Part shown: positions 54,263 through 63,705 of the stretch, piece by piece
How positions within the stretch are numbered: the stretch's first letter is position 1
How the letters are laid out: each line of letters starts with the position of its first letter
Source: Pedobacter petrophilus
GTDB taxonomy: Bacteria; Bacteroidota; Bacteroidia; Sphingobacteriales; Sphingobacteriaceae
Direction: 5' to 3'
DNA: 64,000 bases
Assembly: GCF_009674725.1 (NCBI RefSeq)
Contig: NZ_WKKH01000006.1
Location: 124,001 to 188,000 of the forward strand
Notes under the pieces: model-generated
Database searches by the model: none
What the model saw: the letters and a program-made list of their open reading frames with translations, nothing else
Told to the model about the DNA's origin: nothing
Program-made: the position numbers and the translations under genes

Positions 54263-56116
54263 TTATTTTACGCTATAAAGTGCCATCATTTTTTTAAATA
54301 AATCTGTGTTCGGGTAAACACCCATAAAATTTTGTGAACCAGGGCCATAGGCAAAAACGGGCACCATAATATTGGTATGATCGTCTGTACTAAAGTTTCC
54401 ACGCACCGTTCCTTTTTTATAAGAGGCATCGAGTAAAGAGAGACCGCCGGTTTCATGATCTGCAGTTACAATCACCAGTGTTTCTCCATCCAAATCTGCA
54501 AAGCGCAGTGCCTCACCAACCAGGCGATCGAAATCATGCAATTCAGTAACCGCATACGGAAGATCATTTGCATGGCCGCCGTAATCTATTTGTGCGCCCT
54601 CAGCCATGATAAAAAAGCCTTTTTTATTTTGATTTAGCAAATCGATACTCTTCAACAGCGAGGTTTTAAGCATTTCGCCCCTGCCCTTCAACATACTTCT
54701 GGTTACCGAATCTTCCAGCAGTACCAGTTGCTTTCCTGAAGTGGCAGACGTAAAAGATTTCAGATCATTTTGAAGTTGATAACCCTTGCTTTTCAGTTGC
54801 TGCATCAGGTTGGTATTCTTATTTTCGGTGAAACTTTTACGTCGGGAACCCACCAGTACCTCAACCGGGCTCTTTTGAAAATCAGCAGCAATTTCCTGAG
54901 AAAGGGTTCTTTCAATCTGATGGGCATAAAATGCTGCCGGCGTAGCATCGGTAATATCGCCGCTGGTAATGATGCCGCTTTTAATGCCGAGCGGTGCTAG
55001 AATTTCGGGAATTGAGGGTAAAGGTTTGCCATCAACATCTACACTGATGTAGCGGTTATTGGTTTTTTGCCCCGTTGCCATCGCAGTAGCGCCAGCCGCC
55101 GAATCTGTAAAATCAGAATTCGAGGCTTCGGTACGGGAAAAGCCGATATGCCTGATATTGATCATATTCAACTGACCGAAATTAGCACTCAAACCCGCCT
55201 GAATTTGAGCAAGTCCCATTCCATCTCCAATTAACAAGATCACGTTTTTTACCTGCTTTAGTGAACCATCACTTTTATAAGTTGGTTGATAGGGCTCATA
55301 TTTTTTAGTATTCACATACTCCAATTTCGCCCTGTCTTTATAGAATTCACTTAAAGCCTTCGGGCGGTCGGTTCCAATCCAGTCGACTCCCATTTGCTCC
55401 AATTCTTTCCAACTGTTCGGACTATCTTTTGTGGCCCAGAAGCGAAAGGGCTTACCCATTTTATGTGCTTCTGCAATCACATTTTTCATTTTCTCCAGAT
55501 CTGGAGGAGTTGGTGTACCTTTTCCATTCCAAACCGAATAATGAGAAAGATCATCGCTAATCATTCCGATATGCTTTAACTGTTCTTCCGTATAATTTCT
55601 CCCCGGTCTGCCATCGAAAAAGATCATCTGCGGATAATTTTTAAACTCCCCTGCAGGAGGAACATTACCGCTTACCACAATTTTAATCGCTGATGGATTC
55701 TTCGCCTGATCGAAAACTAACGCCAAGCCCCCGAGCTGTTTTACTAAGGTAGCCAGAACATTTTTGTAATCTTCCTTAATATCAATCACCAGTTGTAGTT
55801 TTTGCGAGGCATTGGCGTAAGGCTTGTTTCCATTTTCTTTAAAAAAAGCAACAAGCGGATCGATATAAATCTTCTTTAATGTTTTTCCAGATTTGATTTC
55901 GGTACTATCATGCGCCACAAATAGTTCGCCGTTGCGGTAGAAAACATCAGCCTCTATGGCGCCCAGGCCTGAGTAATAGGCCTCTAAAAGTGGAATTTGC
56001 TGTTTGTAATCATTATGGCTATGGCCGTTGCCGGCATTCAGTTTCTGCTGCGCAGAAACTGAATGAATGCCAAAAACAACCAATAACATCCAAATGAACT
56101 GATGTTTGTTTACCAT
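54263..56116 (-). CDS. Secreted GDPD-like/alkaline phosphatase fusion
   Basis: 617 residues. Signal peptide 1-22 (FIWMLLVVFGIHSVSA). Residues about 29-260 resemble glycerophosphodiester phosphodiesterase/PI-PLC barrels (NGHSHNDYKQQIPLLEAYYS, GAIEADVFYRNGELFVAHDS, MGVDWIGTDRP). Residues about 290-617 are an alkaline phosphatase: LLIGDGMGLAQ with metal Asp298, TDSAAGATAMATG with nucleophile Ser339, and VTADHETGG. The two parts could release phosphate from glycerophosphodiesters in two steps in the periplasm. It overlaps the susD stop by 7 bp, so it belongs to that operon. Confidence 0.87.
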   Translation of the reverse strand: MVNKHQFIWMLLVVFGIHSVSAQQKLNAGNGHSHNDYKQQIPLLEAYYSGLGAIEADVFYRNGELFVAHDSTEIKSGKTLKKIYIDPLVAFFKENGNKPYANASQKLQLVIDIKEDYKNVLATLVKQLGGLALVFDQAKNPSAIKIVVSGNVPPAGEFKNYPQMIFFDGRPGRNYTEEQLKHIGMISDDLSHYSVWNGKGTPTPPDLEKMKNVIAEAHKMGKPFRFWATKDSPNSWKELEQMGVDWIGTDRPKALSEFYKDRAKLEYVNTKKYEPYQPTYKSDGSLKQVKNVILLIGDGMGLAQIQAGLSANFGQLNMINIRHIGFSRTEASNSDFTDSAAGATAMATGQKTNNRYISVDVDGKPLPSIPEILAPLGIKSGIITSGDITDATPAAFYAHQIERTLSQEIAADFQKSPVEVLVGSRRKSFTENKNTNLMQQLKSKGYQLQNDLKSFTSATSGKQLVLLEDSVTRSMLKGRGEMLKTSLLKSIDLLNQNKKGFFIMAEGAQIDYGGHANDLPYAVTELHDFDRLVGEALRFADLDGETLVIVTADHETGGLSLLDASYKKGTVRGNFSTDDHTNIMVPVFAYGPGSQNFMGVYPNTDLFKKMMALYSVK

Positions 56117-57630
56117 CCTGCATTTTGTTTAATCACGCCCGAACTGTTATCAATTTCTCTTTGTGGAACTGCCCATACATCATGAATACTGGGATTAAAG
56201 TTTCTTGCCGGCCAGATTACCGCACCATCATAATCATGCAACGGCTTGGCATAAGTGGCCTGCGCATCTCCCCATCTCACTAAATCGCGATGGCGATCTG
56301 CCCACTCTCCTGCCAACTCATTTCTGCGCTCGCGTTTAAGGTCATCAATGGTCATTCCTGTTTTTTGGGCTAAACCTGCCCTCACCCGTATTCTATTCAG
56401 TTCTGTATCGCCAGCACCGGGCCCGCTTACATTAATTGCTGCTTCTGCCTTAATTAAAAGTACTTCAGCAAAACGCATCAGCGGCACATTTAAATCTGTG
56501 GTTCCGTTATCACCATTGGGATTAACATGTGTAGGAATCGGATTGGCGTAGGTAAACGGCTCCATATATTTTTTAAACTGGTAATTGGAAGTTGCGCCGG
56601 CATCTTTAGTAAATGTACGCTCAGCACCAAAAAATGTAAATTTATCTCCAGGTTTTAAAATGGTTACCTCGCGACGCTGATCTCCTGCTACAAAAGAATC
56701 ATAAAGTTCTTTTGTAGACAGGTAGTATCCCCAGCCATTGTAAATTCCCCAGGCTTTGTTGGTTAACATCACCCCTGGCAATTTGCTTCCCCAACCGGTT
56801 CCTCCACCATTTGGCGTACACACTACCGACCAAATGTATTCTTTAGACCAATTATTGGATGCTTTAAATACATCAGCAAAGTTGGTTAACAAATCATGCT
56901 GACCTGAACCAATTACCATATCTGCGTATTTGGCCGCATTTGCATAATCCTTTTTAAACAAATAAACTTTAGATAAATATGCCCAGGCGGCCGTTTTATG
57001 TGCCTTGCCATAATCAGCGGCTTTCATGGTAGAAAAATTCGGTAAATTATCCGCAGCCTTTAAAAATAAAGAGATAATGTAATCATAATTTTCGGTTACA
57101 TTTTTCGCCCTTGGTATGGCAACAGCTGCATCGGCATCGGGCGTTACAATGGGTACACCGGCCTTGTCATTACCATAATTTGAAGCCAGTTGAAAATACA
57201 CTAAACCGGCATTGAAATAAGCATCGCCAATAATCTGTTTTTTTAAATTATCATCCATCATAATGGCTGGCACGTTGGCAATAATATCGTTCGCTCTTTT
57301 GATGATTGCATAACGCAGGCTCCATTGCGTTTCGGTATAACCACCGCCAATATAACTGCGGTTAAAATTTTTGATGTTATCGCCTTCCGGTTTATTTCTT
57401 CCGGTAACCATATCATCGCTGGCATTAATGAACCAGAACATTCCGCGCCCGTAGAAATCCTCTGAATTGTAATTCTCATACATTCCCGCTTCGGCTTTGA
57501 TGGCATCTTCTTTTGTTTTCCAGAAATTTTGTGCCGATGGAGAACCTTCCGGAGTAATATCAAGTTGTTTGGTACATGATGCAAAAACTGTAATTGCAAC
57601 CAGCACCAGGTATTTTATATTCGTTTTCAT
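56110..57630 (-). CDS. RagB/SusD-family outer-membrane substrate-binding lipoprotein
   Basis: 506 residues. Signal with lipobox FASC (IKYLVLVAITVFASC). SusD landmarks: GSPSAQNFWKTKEDAIKAEA, PRAKNVTENYDYIISLFLKA, FAEVLLIKAEAAINVSG and LKRERRNELAGEWADRHRDL, RWGDAQATY. Surface lipoprotein that captures substrate for the SusC channel encoded 11 bp upstream. Confidence 0.93.
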   Translation of the reverse strand: MKTNIKYLVLVAITVFASCTKQLDITPEGSPSAQNFWKTKEDAIKAEAGMYENYNSEDFYGRGMFWFINASDDMVTGRNKPEGDNIKNFNRSYIGGGYTETQWSLRYAIIKRANDIIANVPAIMMDDNLKKQIIGDAYFNAGLVYFQLASNYGNDKAGVPIVTPDADAAVAIPRAKNVTENYDYIISLFLKAADNLPNFSTMKAADYGKAHKTAAWAYLSKVYLFKKDYANAAKYADMVIGSGQHDLLTNFADVFKASNNWSKEYIWSVVCTPNGGGTGWGSKLPGVMLTNKAWGIYNGWGYYLSTKELYDSFVAGDQRREVTILKPGDKFTFFGAERTFTKDAGATSNYQFKKYMEPFTYANPIPTHVNPNGDNGTTDLNVPLMRFAEVLLIKAEAAINVSGPGAGDTELNRIRVRAGLAQKTGMTIDDLKRERRNELAGEWADRHRDLVRWGDAQATYAKPLHDYDGAVIWPARNFNPSIHDVWAVPQREIDNSSGVIKQNAGW

Positions 57631-57641
57631 TTTGTTGTAGA

Positions 57642-60600
57642 TTAAAGATTAACGCTTAAACCGAAGATGAAACTTCTTGCCTGCGGGTAACGGCCAACAT
57701 CAAGACCGTTGTTATCCATCCCAATTTCAGGATCGAAGCCAGAATAATCAGTTATGGTAAATAGGTTATTAGCCGTTGCATAAACCCTTACTGCACCAGT
57801 TTTTAACTTTTTAGTAAGTGATTGTGGCAAACTATAGCCTAAGGTTACGTTGCGAATGCGCAGATAAGAACCGTCTTCAATATAGAAATCGGAAGCATTG
57901 AAGTTTCCATTTAAATCACTGGTAGATAGGGCTGGCACTTTTCCACCCGGATTTTCTGGTGACCAAGCATCTAAAATGCCAACCAGCTTATTGTAAGATG
58001 GTCCGCTGGCGCTATAAGTAGTTCTTTTTACAGCATTGAAAAGTTTATTTCCCTGCACACCTTGCGCAAAAATGTTGAAATCGAAGTTTTTATAGTTGGC
58101 GTTAAAGCTTAATCCATAAGAGAAATCCGGATAGGCACTTCCGGCAAAATAACGGTCTTTGCTATCGATCGATCCGTCCCCGTTAAGGTCTGCAAATTTA
58201 AAATCTCCGGCTTTTGCATTTGGCTGAATTTTTGTGCCGGCTGCATTTTTATAATTATCCGCTTCGGCCTGGCTTTGGAAGATGCCATCTGTTTTTAACA
58301 CAAAATAGCTATACAAAGGCTGACCTACTGTTATTGCCAGTGGCGCCAGCTCGTTTCTGAAATTTGTTCCAACGGCAATATTGCTTAAACCAGGAGCCAA
58401 TTCTTCTACTTTGTTATTTAATTTGGTAAGCGTTGCATTCACCGAATAGGTAAACGCCGTACTTTTTGCGCTGTTATAAGTTAAGCCCAGCTCAATCCCT
58501 TTATCTTTCACTAAACCTGCATTAATGGTTTGGGCATTTAATCCTGCCGTACCCGGAAGTGATCTGGTAAGGATCATTTTATCCGTTTCCTTAATAAAAT
58601 AATCGGCCACTAAACTCAAACGATCAAGCACTGTAACGTCTAAACCAATATTCGTTTGTTTACTTTCTGCCCAGGTTAAGTTTCTATTGGCCAAAATGGT
58701 TTGGATATAACCATTTTGTAACGTTGGCGTTTGCCCGAAATAACTTTGCGTAGCGGTAAGCAAAGGATTTACAGCAGAGGCAGACAAACTGCCCAGGTTG
58801 CCCAGAATCCCGTAACTACCTCTTAATTTCAACTCATTTAACCAGGTAGCTGAGTTTAGAAATTCTTCCTTATTAATTGCCCAGCCTGCAGAAACAGAAC
58901 CATAGTTTCTAAATCTGTTTTCTTTGGCGAGCATAGAAGAACCGTCTCGTCTGCCTATAAATGATAACAGGTATTTTTCTTTGTAATTATAATTTGCCCT
59001 TAAGAATACCGATGAAATGGCTTTCGCATCAAAATAACTGGTAGAAGGCTGAATAATGGTGGCATTGGTTAAATAGCGGTACTGATCAGACTCATCATCA
59101 AAACCTGCCCCTGAGGTATATAAACCATTACTTTTCGTTTTCTGGAAAGTATAGCCACCAGTAAAATCAAGCTGATGAACGCCGATGGTTGTTTTATAGC
59201 TCAACACCTGTTCTGCCAGGAGATCCGTTGAAGCATCTGCCCTTTCTACCAAACTATTGCTCAGCACTGGTTTACCCACTTCAGGGCGTTTCGGAACAAA
59301 ACTTTTGAACTGTGAGTCCGATTTAGTGATGCTTAGATTAGAACGGAAACTTAATCCCTTTGCCAGCTGTAAGGTAGCATAAGGGTTCACCACCAAAACA
59401 TTCACCGGGTTATTGATATCCATCCGTTTTAATTCTGCAACAGGATTTACGATATCGCCATAATCACCTGCATATTGCCCGCCAGGTAAACCTGCGAAAC
59501 TGCCGTCAGCATTATAAGGCGTACCGTTTCTAGGATAATAAACTGCTGATAAAAGTGCTCCTGTATAATCGCTGCTGGTATTGGCACCATTTCCATTGGT
59601 ACTGCTGTAGGATAGATTTTCACCAACTTTTAACCAGGGCGTAAGTTCATGTTCAGAATTGATTCTGAAATTATACCGCTTGCTTTTAGTGTTCAACACA
59701 ATCCCTTCGGCATCGCGGTAGTTGAAACTTAAATAGAAATTAGATTTCTCTCCTCCCCCGTTAATGGCCGCATTATAATCCTGAAGCAATGCATCTCTGA
59801 AAACCTCATCCATCCAGTTGGTTCTGGTGGTTTGTCCATCTGGATACTTGCTAAGATCGAAAGCAGGTAAAATAGTTGTTCCACCGTTTTTGGCAGCAGT
59901 TGCGGCTACTTGTGCCCGTTGTTCAGCATTTAAAGTCTCTAATTTTTTCCACGCACTTTGCTGTCCAACCTTGGCATCGAAGCTGATCTGCATTTTACCT
60001 TTTTTGCCTTTCTTAGTGGTGATTAAAACCACACCGCCAGATGCACGTGCGCCATAAATAGCGGCCGAAGCATCTTTTAACACCGAAATAGATTCAATGT
60101 CGTTCGGATTAAGCTGTGGTGTACCTAAGAAAATCGAACCATCAATTACGTAAAGTACACTTTCGCCGTTAATTCCGCCTGCACCCCTGATGTTAATCCG
60201 CGGCGTCGACGTTGGGTCGCCACCTTCATTGGTTACAATCACACCAGGAGATTTTCCTGCCAGCACTTCGCCAACACTGTTAACCGATCTGGAAGAAAGT
60301 TTATCCAAAGAAACCAAACTCACCGCGCCTGTTAGCGTTTCCTTTTTCTGTGTGCCATAACCCACCACCACTACATCGGCCAATGTGGATCTTTCTTCGC
60401 TTAAGGTTACATTGATCGATTGATTATCGCCAACGGTTACCTCTTTGGTTCGGTAACCAATCATAGAGAAGGAAAGAACGGTTTGCGCACCAACTTCAAT
60501 GCGGTAAGCTCCATTTGAATCGGTAGTGGTTCCGCTTTGGGTGCCAAGTACCTTCACCGATACGCCGGGTAATACCAAACCAGTAGAGTCTTTTACCACA

Positions 60601-60989
60601 CCTGTCACTATCCGATCGGGCTTATTAAAGGTTGCATTATTTAAAATAACATAGTTCCCTTTTTCTTCTACGCGAAGACCAAGTTTATCCAGCAGGGAAC
60701 GTACAGGTTCCATCTGAAAACTTCCGCTTAACTGTGTGTTGGTGCTTTGCAAAAGATCTGGATTGTAAACAAAACTTAAACCAGATATGCTTTCAATTTC
60801 ACGAACAATTTCGCTGAGTTTACGGCCTTTGCTTATTTTAATATTAACCTTACTTTTTTCTAACCGCTGGGCCATGCCGGGCGATGCCAAAAGTGAACTG
60901 CAGAAAATGCAGAGAATTGAAAATGTTAAACATGAATATTTCATGATCCGATAAAGAGATAAGGTCCTCTTGGGTGAGGTTGTTTTCAT
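57642..60989 (-). CDS. SusC/RagA-family TonB-dependent transporter with STN domain
   Basis: 1115 residues. Signal peptide region to about 41 (LLASPGMAQ). STN domain about 48-118 (LSEIVREIESISGLSFVYNP, VRSLLDKLGLRVEEKGNYVI). CarboxypepD_reg-like domain about 128-200 (VTGVVKDSTGLVLPGVSVKV). Plug with VVVVGYGTQKKETLTGAVS and LYVIDGSIF, then a 22-strand barrel ending GRYPQARSFIFGLSVNL. The STN domain lets the transporter signal to FecR, which fits the sigma/FecR pair upstream. Confidence 0.95.
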   Translation of the reverse strand: MKTTSPKRTLSLYRIMKYSCLTFSILCIFCSSLLASPGMAQRLEKSKVNIKISKGRKLSEIVREIESISGLSFVYNPDLLQSTNTQLSGSFQMEPVRSLLDKLGLRVEEKGNYVILNNATFNKPDRIVTGVVKDSTGLVLPGVSVKVLGTQSGTTTDSNGAYRIEVGAQTVLSFSMIGYRTKEVTVGDNQSINVTLSEERSTLADVVVVGYGTQKKETLTGAVSLVSLDKLSSRSVNSVGEVLAGKSPGVIVTNEGGDPTSTPRINIRGAGGINGESVLYVIDGSIFLGTPQLNPNDIESISVLKDASAAIYGARASGGVVLITTKKGKKGKMQISFDAKVGQQSAWKKLETLNAEQRAQVAATAAKNGGTTILPAFDLSKYPDGQTTRTNWMDEVFRDALLQDYNAAINGGGEKSNFYLSFNYRDAEGIVLNTKSKRYNFRINSEHELTPWLKVGENLSYSSTNGNGANTSSDYTGALLSAVYYPRNGTPYNADGSFAGLPGGQYAGDYGDIVNPVAELKRMDINNPVNVLVVNPYATLQLAKGLSFRSNLSITKSDSQFKSFVPKRPEVGKPVLSNSLVERADASTDLLAEQVLSYKTTIGVHQLDFTGGYTFQKTKSNGLYTSGAGFDDESDQYRYLTNATIIQPSTSYFDAKAISSVFLRANYNYKEKYLLSFIGRRDGSSMLAKENRFRNYGSVSAGWAINKEEFLNSATWLNELKLRGSYGILGNLGSLSASAVNPLLTATQSYFGQTPTLQNGYIQTILANRNLTWAESKQTNIGLDVTVLDRLSLVADYFIKETDKMILTRSLPGTAGLNAQTINAGLVKDKGIELGLTYNSAKSTAFTYSVNATLTKLNNKVEELAPGLSNIAVGTNFRNELAPLAITVGQPLYSYFVLKTDGIFQSQAEADNYKNAAGTKIQPNAKAGDFKFADLNGDGSIDSKDRYFAGSAYPDFSYGLSFNANYKNFDFNIFAQGVQGNKLFNAVKRTTYSASGPSYNKLVGILDAWSPENPGGKVPALSTSDLNGNFNASDFYIEDGSYLRIRNVTLGYSLPQSLTKKLKTGAVRVYATANNLFTITDYSGFDPEIGMDNNGLDVGRYPQARSFIFGLSVNL

Positions 60990-61077
60990 TGTTTGATTTG
61001 CTTGGATGAATTAAAAATTGTTGTGCACTGTCCTTCAAAATAAAGTCGGACAGGTAATGGAATGATCTAATTATTCA

Positions 61078-62043
61078 TTATTTGTATATTTTAAATGTTT
61101 GGTGGTTTTGATCCGAACCGAACTTCAGGTGATGAAGACTGCAGATCAGGTCGAGAATTTCTTCTGGCCGCTGTTCACTGTTAAATGTTGCTGTTGTTTT
61201 TAAGTCTGCGATTGCTTTATCATTTAGCAATATTTTAATATTGTAAGTATATTCCATCCGCTGGATCACCTGTTGCAGCGTTGCACCGGCAAATTGAATT
61301 TTCACAGGACGGGTATGCTGAATCACTTTCAGGATAGATTTCCCTGTCACTTTATTAAACTGAAGCTTTTGATTTTTTACTAATGTTCCCAGCAGGATAG
61401 ATTTATTCCGAATGGCTACTTTACCTGTTGAAACGGCAACCTCTACATGGGCGTTAGCGCGATAAGCACGGATGAGAAATGAAGTACCTAAAACGGTTAC
61501 TTTTAACTGAGATGGTAACTTTACCTGAAAAGTTCTTTTTTCTTCATGGGCAATGGAGAAAAAAGCTTCACCTTCAATCAGCGAAATTTCGCGGGAATGA
61601 GAATTAAACTTCGCCGGATAAATGATTTTGGCCAAAGGTGCCAGGGTAATTTCCGAGCCATCACTCAGGATAATTTTCTTCCGCTCCCCGGCATGGGTTG
61701 ATGTGGTAATTTGTTCAGCAGCATTTTTGGATTGACCATTCAATTTCCAGATGGAGAAAGAAACAGCAGCCACCACAAGAATCGTTGCCGCAATTTTTAT
61801 CCCTTTGGAAATAAGATAAAGTTTCCTTACCGTTTGATTGGCAACTGCCTTTTTAATGTCCTGAAGCATCGCTTCGCGGATAAAAACCTTTTGCTTTGCC
61901 GGAATGACTTTTGGGTCTGCATCCAGATTTAGATACCAGTTTTCGACAACACTACATTCCTCAGGACTTGCCTCCCCATTGGCATATTTTTCCAGCAACT
62001 GTTTTGCCTTTTCTTCGCTCATTTGTATACACGTCGTTTCCAA
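61078..62043 (-). CDS. FecR-family anti-sigma/signal transducer
   Basis: 321 residues. Cytoplasmic N-terminus about 1-85, one membrane helix (IKIAATILVVAAVSFSIW), periplasmic FecR domain (KIILSDGSEITLAPLAKIIY, FSIAHEEKRTFQVKLPSQLK, VTVLGTSFLIRAY), and a C-terminal DUF4974-like domain (ATLQQVIQRMEYTYNIKILL). Controls the sigma factor encoded just upstream in response to SusC occupancy. Confidence 0.92.
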   Translation of the reverse strand: METTCIQMSEEKAKQLLEKYANGEASPEECSVVENWYLNLDADPKVIPAKQKVFIREAMLQDIKKAVANQTVRKLYLISKGIKIAATILVVAAVSFSIWKLNGQSKNAAEQITTSTHAGERKKIILSDGSEITLAPLAKIIYPAKFNSHSREISLIEGEAFFSIAHEEKRTFQVKLPSQLKVTVLGTSFLIRAYRANAHVEVAVSTGKVAIRNKSILLGTLVKNQKLQFNKVTGKSILKVIQHTRPVKIQFAGATLQQVIQRMEYTYNIKILLNDKAIADLKTTATFNSEQRPEEILDLICSLHHLKFGSDQNHQTFKIYK

Positions 62044-62090
62044 AAGGAAAGGGTACTAGCGAAAGATGTTACCAGTACGTTAAGTTTCGG

Positions 62091-62648
62091 TTAACAACAC
62101 AGGAGTGCTATAATGATGATGTATGACAGGTTTTCCCGTAGTAATTTCATCGCGGCAGTAATCTGATTTTTAACGGTTTGTACAGAAACATCCAATTCAC
62201 CGGCAATTTCTTTCACCGTTTTATCCTGTTCTCTACTCATCGAGATCACAAGGCGCATCCGCTCCGGTAAACGTTGCATAGCTGCTTCCACTTCCCGGGC
62301 AGTATCCTGAAGAATTAAGTTTTCATCTGCAGTATTCATCCGTTTCTGATTCATCAGGATCGCAAATTCATGACGATGAACCTCTTTAACGGCATTCGAT
62401 CTGTAGTAATCCACTATCCGGTATTTTACTGCGCCATATAAATACCCCGAAAGATCGCCCTTTAGTTCAAGCTTTTGCCGTTTTTCCCATAAAGAGATGA
62501 AAATTTCCTGTGTGATATCCTGAGCGAGCGCCTCATCACCGAGTTTTTTGAAAGCTAAATCAAATACCTTTTCCCAGTGCGCATTGAATATTTGCTCCAT
62601 TGCGAAGGCATTATCATTTTTTAAAGAAGCAATTAATAATTCGCTCAA
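62091..62648 (-). CDS. ECF sigma factor of the SusCD locus
   Basis: 185 residues. Region 2: AFKKLGDEALAQDITQEIFI, LWEKRQKLELKGDLSGYLYG; region 4: LPERMRLVISMSREQDKTVK, EIAGELDVSVQTVKNQITAA. The hydrophobic end (NLSYIIIIALLCC) is typical for sigma factors paired with FecR in Bacteroidota. First gene of the minus-strand locus sigma-FecR-SusC-SusD-phosphatase. Confidence 0.93.
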   Translation of the reverse strand: MSELLIASLKNDNAFAMEQIFNAHWEKVFDLAFKKLGDEALAQDITQEIFISLWEKRQKLELKGDLSGYLYGAVKYRIVDYYRSNAVKEVHRHEFAILMNQKRMNTADENLILQDTAREVEAAMQRLPERMRLVISMSREQDKTVKEIAGELDVSVQTVKNQITAAMKLLRENLSYIIIIALLCC

Positions 62649-62892
62649 TGCTGTTCGTTTGCTGTGGCAAAGCTACCGCCTCAATATTCCCTCAGTATTA
62701 ACAAATCTTAAAGTCTGCCATCAAGATTACTAAAAACAACCCTTAATAAAGCACTTGATTGAGAAAAAATAAATCTAAATAACTGATAATCAATAAAAGT
62801 AAAACAAGCTAAAACATTATGCAATGAAAGATGTTGGCTTTAAAATCGATAGTTATTTCGGTTAGTTTACCTTATAATTTAAAACATTTATC

Positions 62893-63474
62893 ATGAAAAA
62901 AATTTTTATCTCAAGCTTGTTTTCAGTAGCATTATTTATGGGTGTTGCAAAAGCGCAAATCCAAAAAGGCAATGTGATGGTTGGTGGAAACTTAACTAAT
63001 ATCAACTTAGGATTGGATGATCCGAAAGTTTTCAGTGTAGACATTACGCCTAAAGCCGCATGGTTTATTCAGGATAACGTTGCATTGGGTGGATACGTAA
63101 ACTTTGGTTTACAAACTACTAAAAATGCGCCAACCACAACAACTTATGGAGTTGGTGCATTAGGCCGTTACTATATGGGTAAAGATGTTGAAGTGTTAAA
63201 CCACGGACGTTTCTTTGCAGAGGCAACTGTTGGTGTTGGTGGTGTTAATGTAAGCAGAGGCGGTGGTAACACCAATGGCCTTAACTTAAGCGTTGGTCCT
63301 GGTTTTGCATATTTCATTACGCCAAACATCGGTTTAGAAACATTATTAAAATACAACGGTTTAGTTGGATTTGGCTCTGAAGCCACTCAAAGTAACTTAA
63401 ATCTTTCTTTCGGTTTTCAGATCTATCTTCCAGGTCAAAGAACAGCTAACAAAGTAAAAAGCGATATCCGTTAA
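62893..63474 (+). CDS. Outer-membrane beta-barrel protein
   Basis: 193 residues. Signal peptide 1-21 (KKIFISSLFSVALFMGVAKA). The rest alternates hydrophobic and polar residues in Gly/Asn-rich strands (GGNLTNINLGL, VGALGRYYMG, RFFAEATVGVGGVNV, GLETLLKYNGLVGFG) and ends with LNLSFGFQIYLPGQR. Fits an eight-stranded porin-like barrel. Monocistronic, with a terminator directly downstream. Function unknown. Confidence 0.82.
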   Translation: MKKIFISSLFSVALFMGVAKAQIQKGNVMVGGNLTNINLGLDDPKVFSVDITPKAAWFIQDNVALGGYVNFGLQTTKNAPTTTTYGVGALGRYYMGKDVEVLNHGRFFAEATVGVGGVNVSRGGGNTNGLNLSVGPGFAYFITPNIGLETLLKYNGLVGFGSEATQSNLNLSFGFQIYLPGQRTANKVKSDIR

Positions 63475-63490
63475 TTATTATGGATTGCTA

Positions 63491-63527
63491 AAAAAAAGCC
63501 GGTATCGATAAGATACCGGCTTTTTTT
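63491..63527 (+). terminator. Rho-independent terminator
   Basis: AAAAAAAGCCGGTATC, loop GATAA, GATACCGGCTTTTTTT; perfect stem with A run on one side and T run on the other, so it can act in both directions. Confidence 0.92.
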
Positions 63528-63549
63528 AGTTAATGAGGGAATACGTTTT

Positions 63550-63605
63550 TCGTTGACAGTGAATCGTTGTGAGTTGGTCGTTGTTCGTCCATCGTTGATC
63601 GTTTT
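63550..63605. repeat. Heptamer array (TCGTTGA-like), 8 units
   Basis: Units TCGTTGA, CAGTGAA, TCGTTGT, GAGTTGG, TCGTTGT, TCGTCCA, TCGTTGA and TCGTTTT in register. Same family as the arrays in the polysaccharide locus, here downstream of the susD-like gene. Confidence 0.75.
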
Positions 63606-63705
63606 TGATAGTGGTTTTTGACCACATCAACTTTAGTTTTATCACCCCCTGTCAATTCTCTATTTCCTATTCCTGTTATCCATTTCCTTTTCCCTCCAAT
63701 TACTA

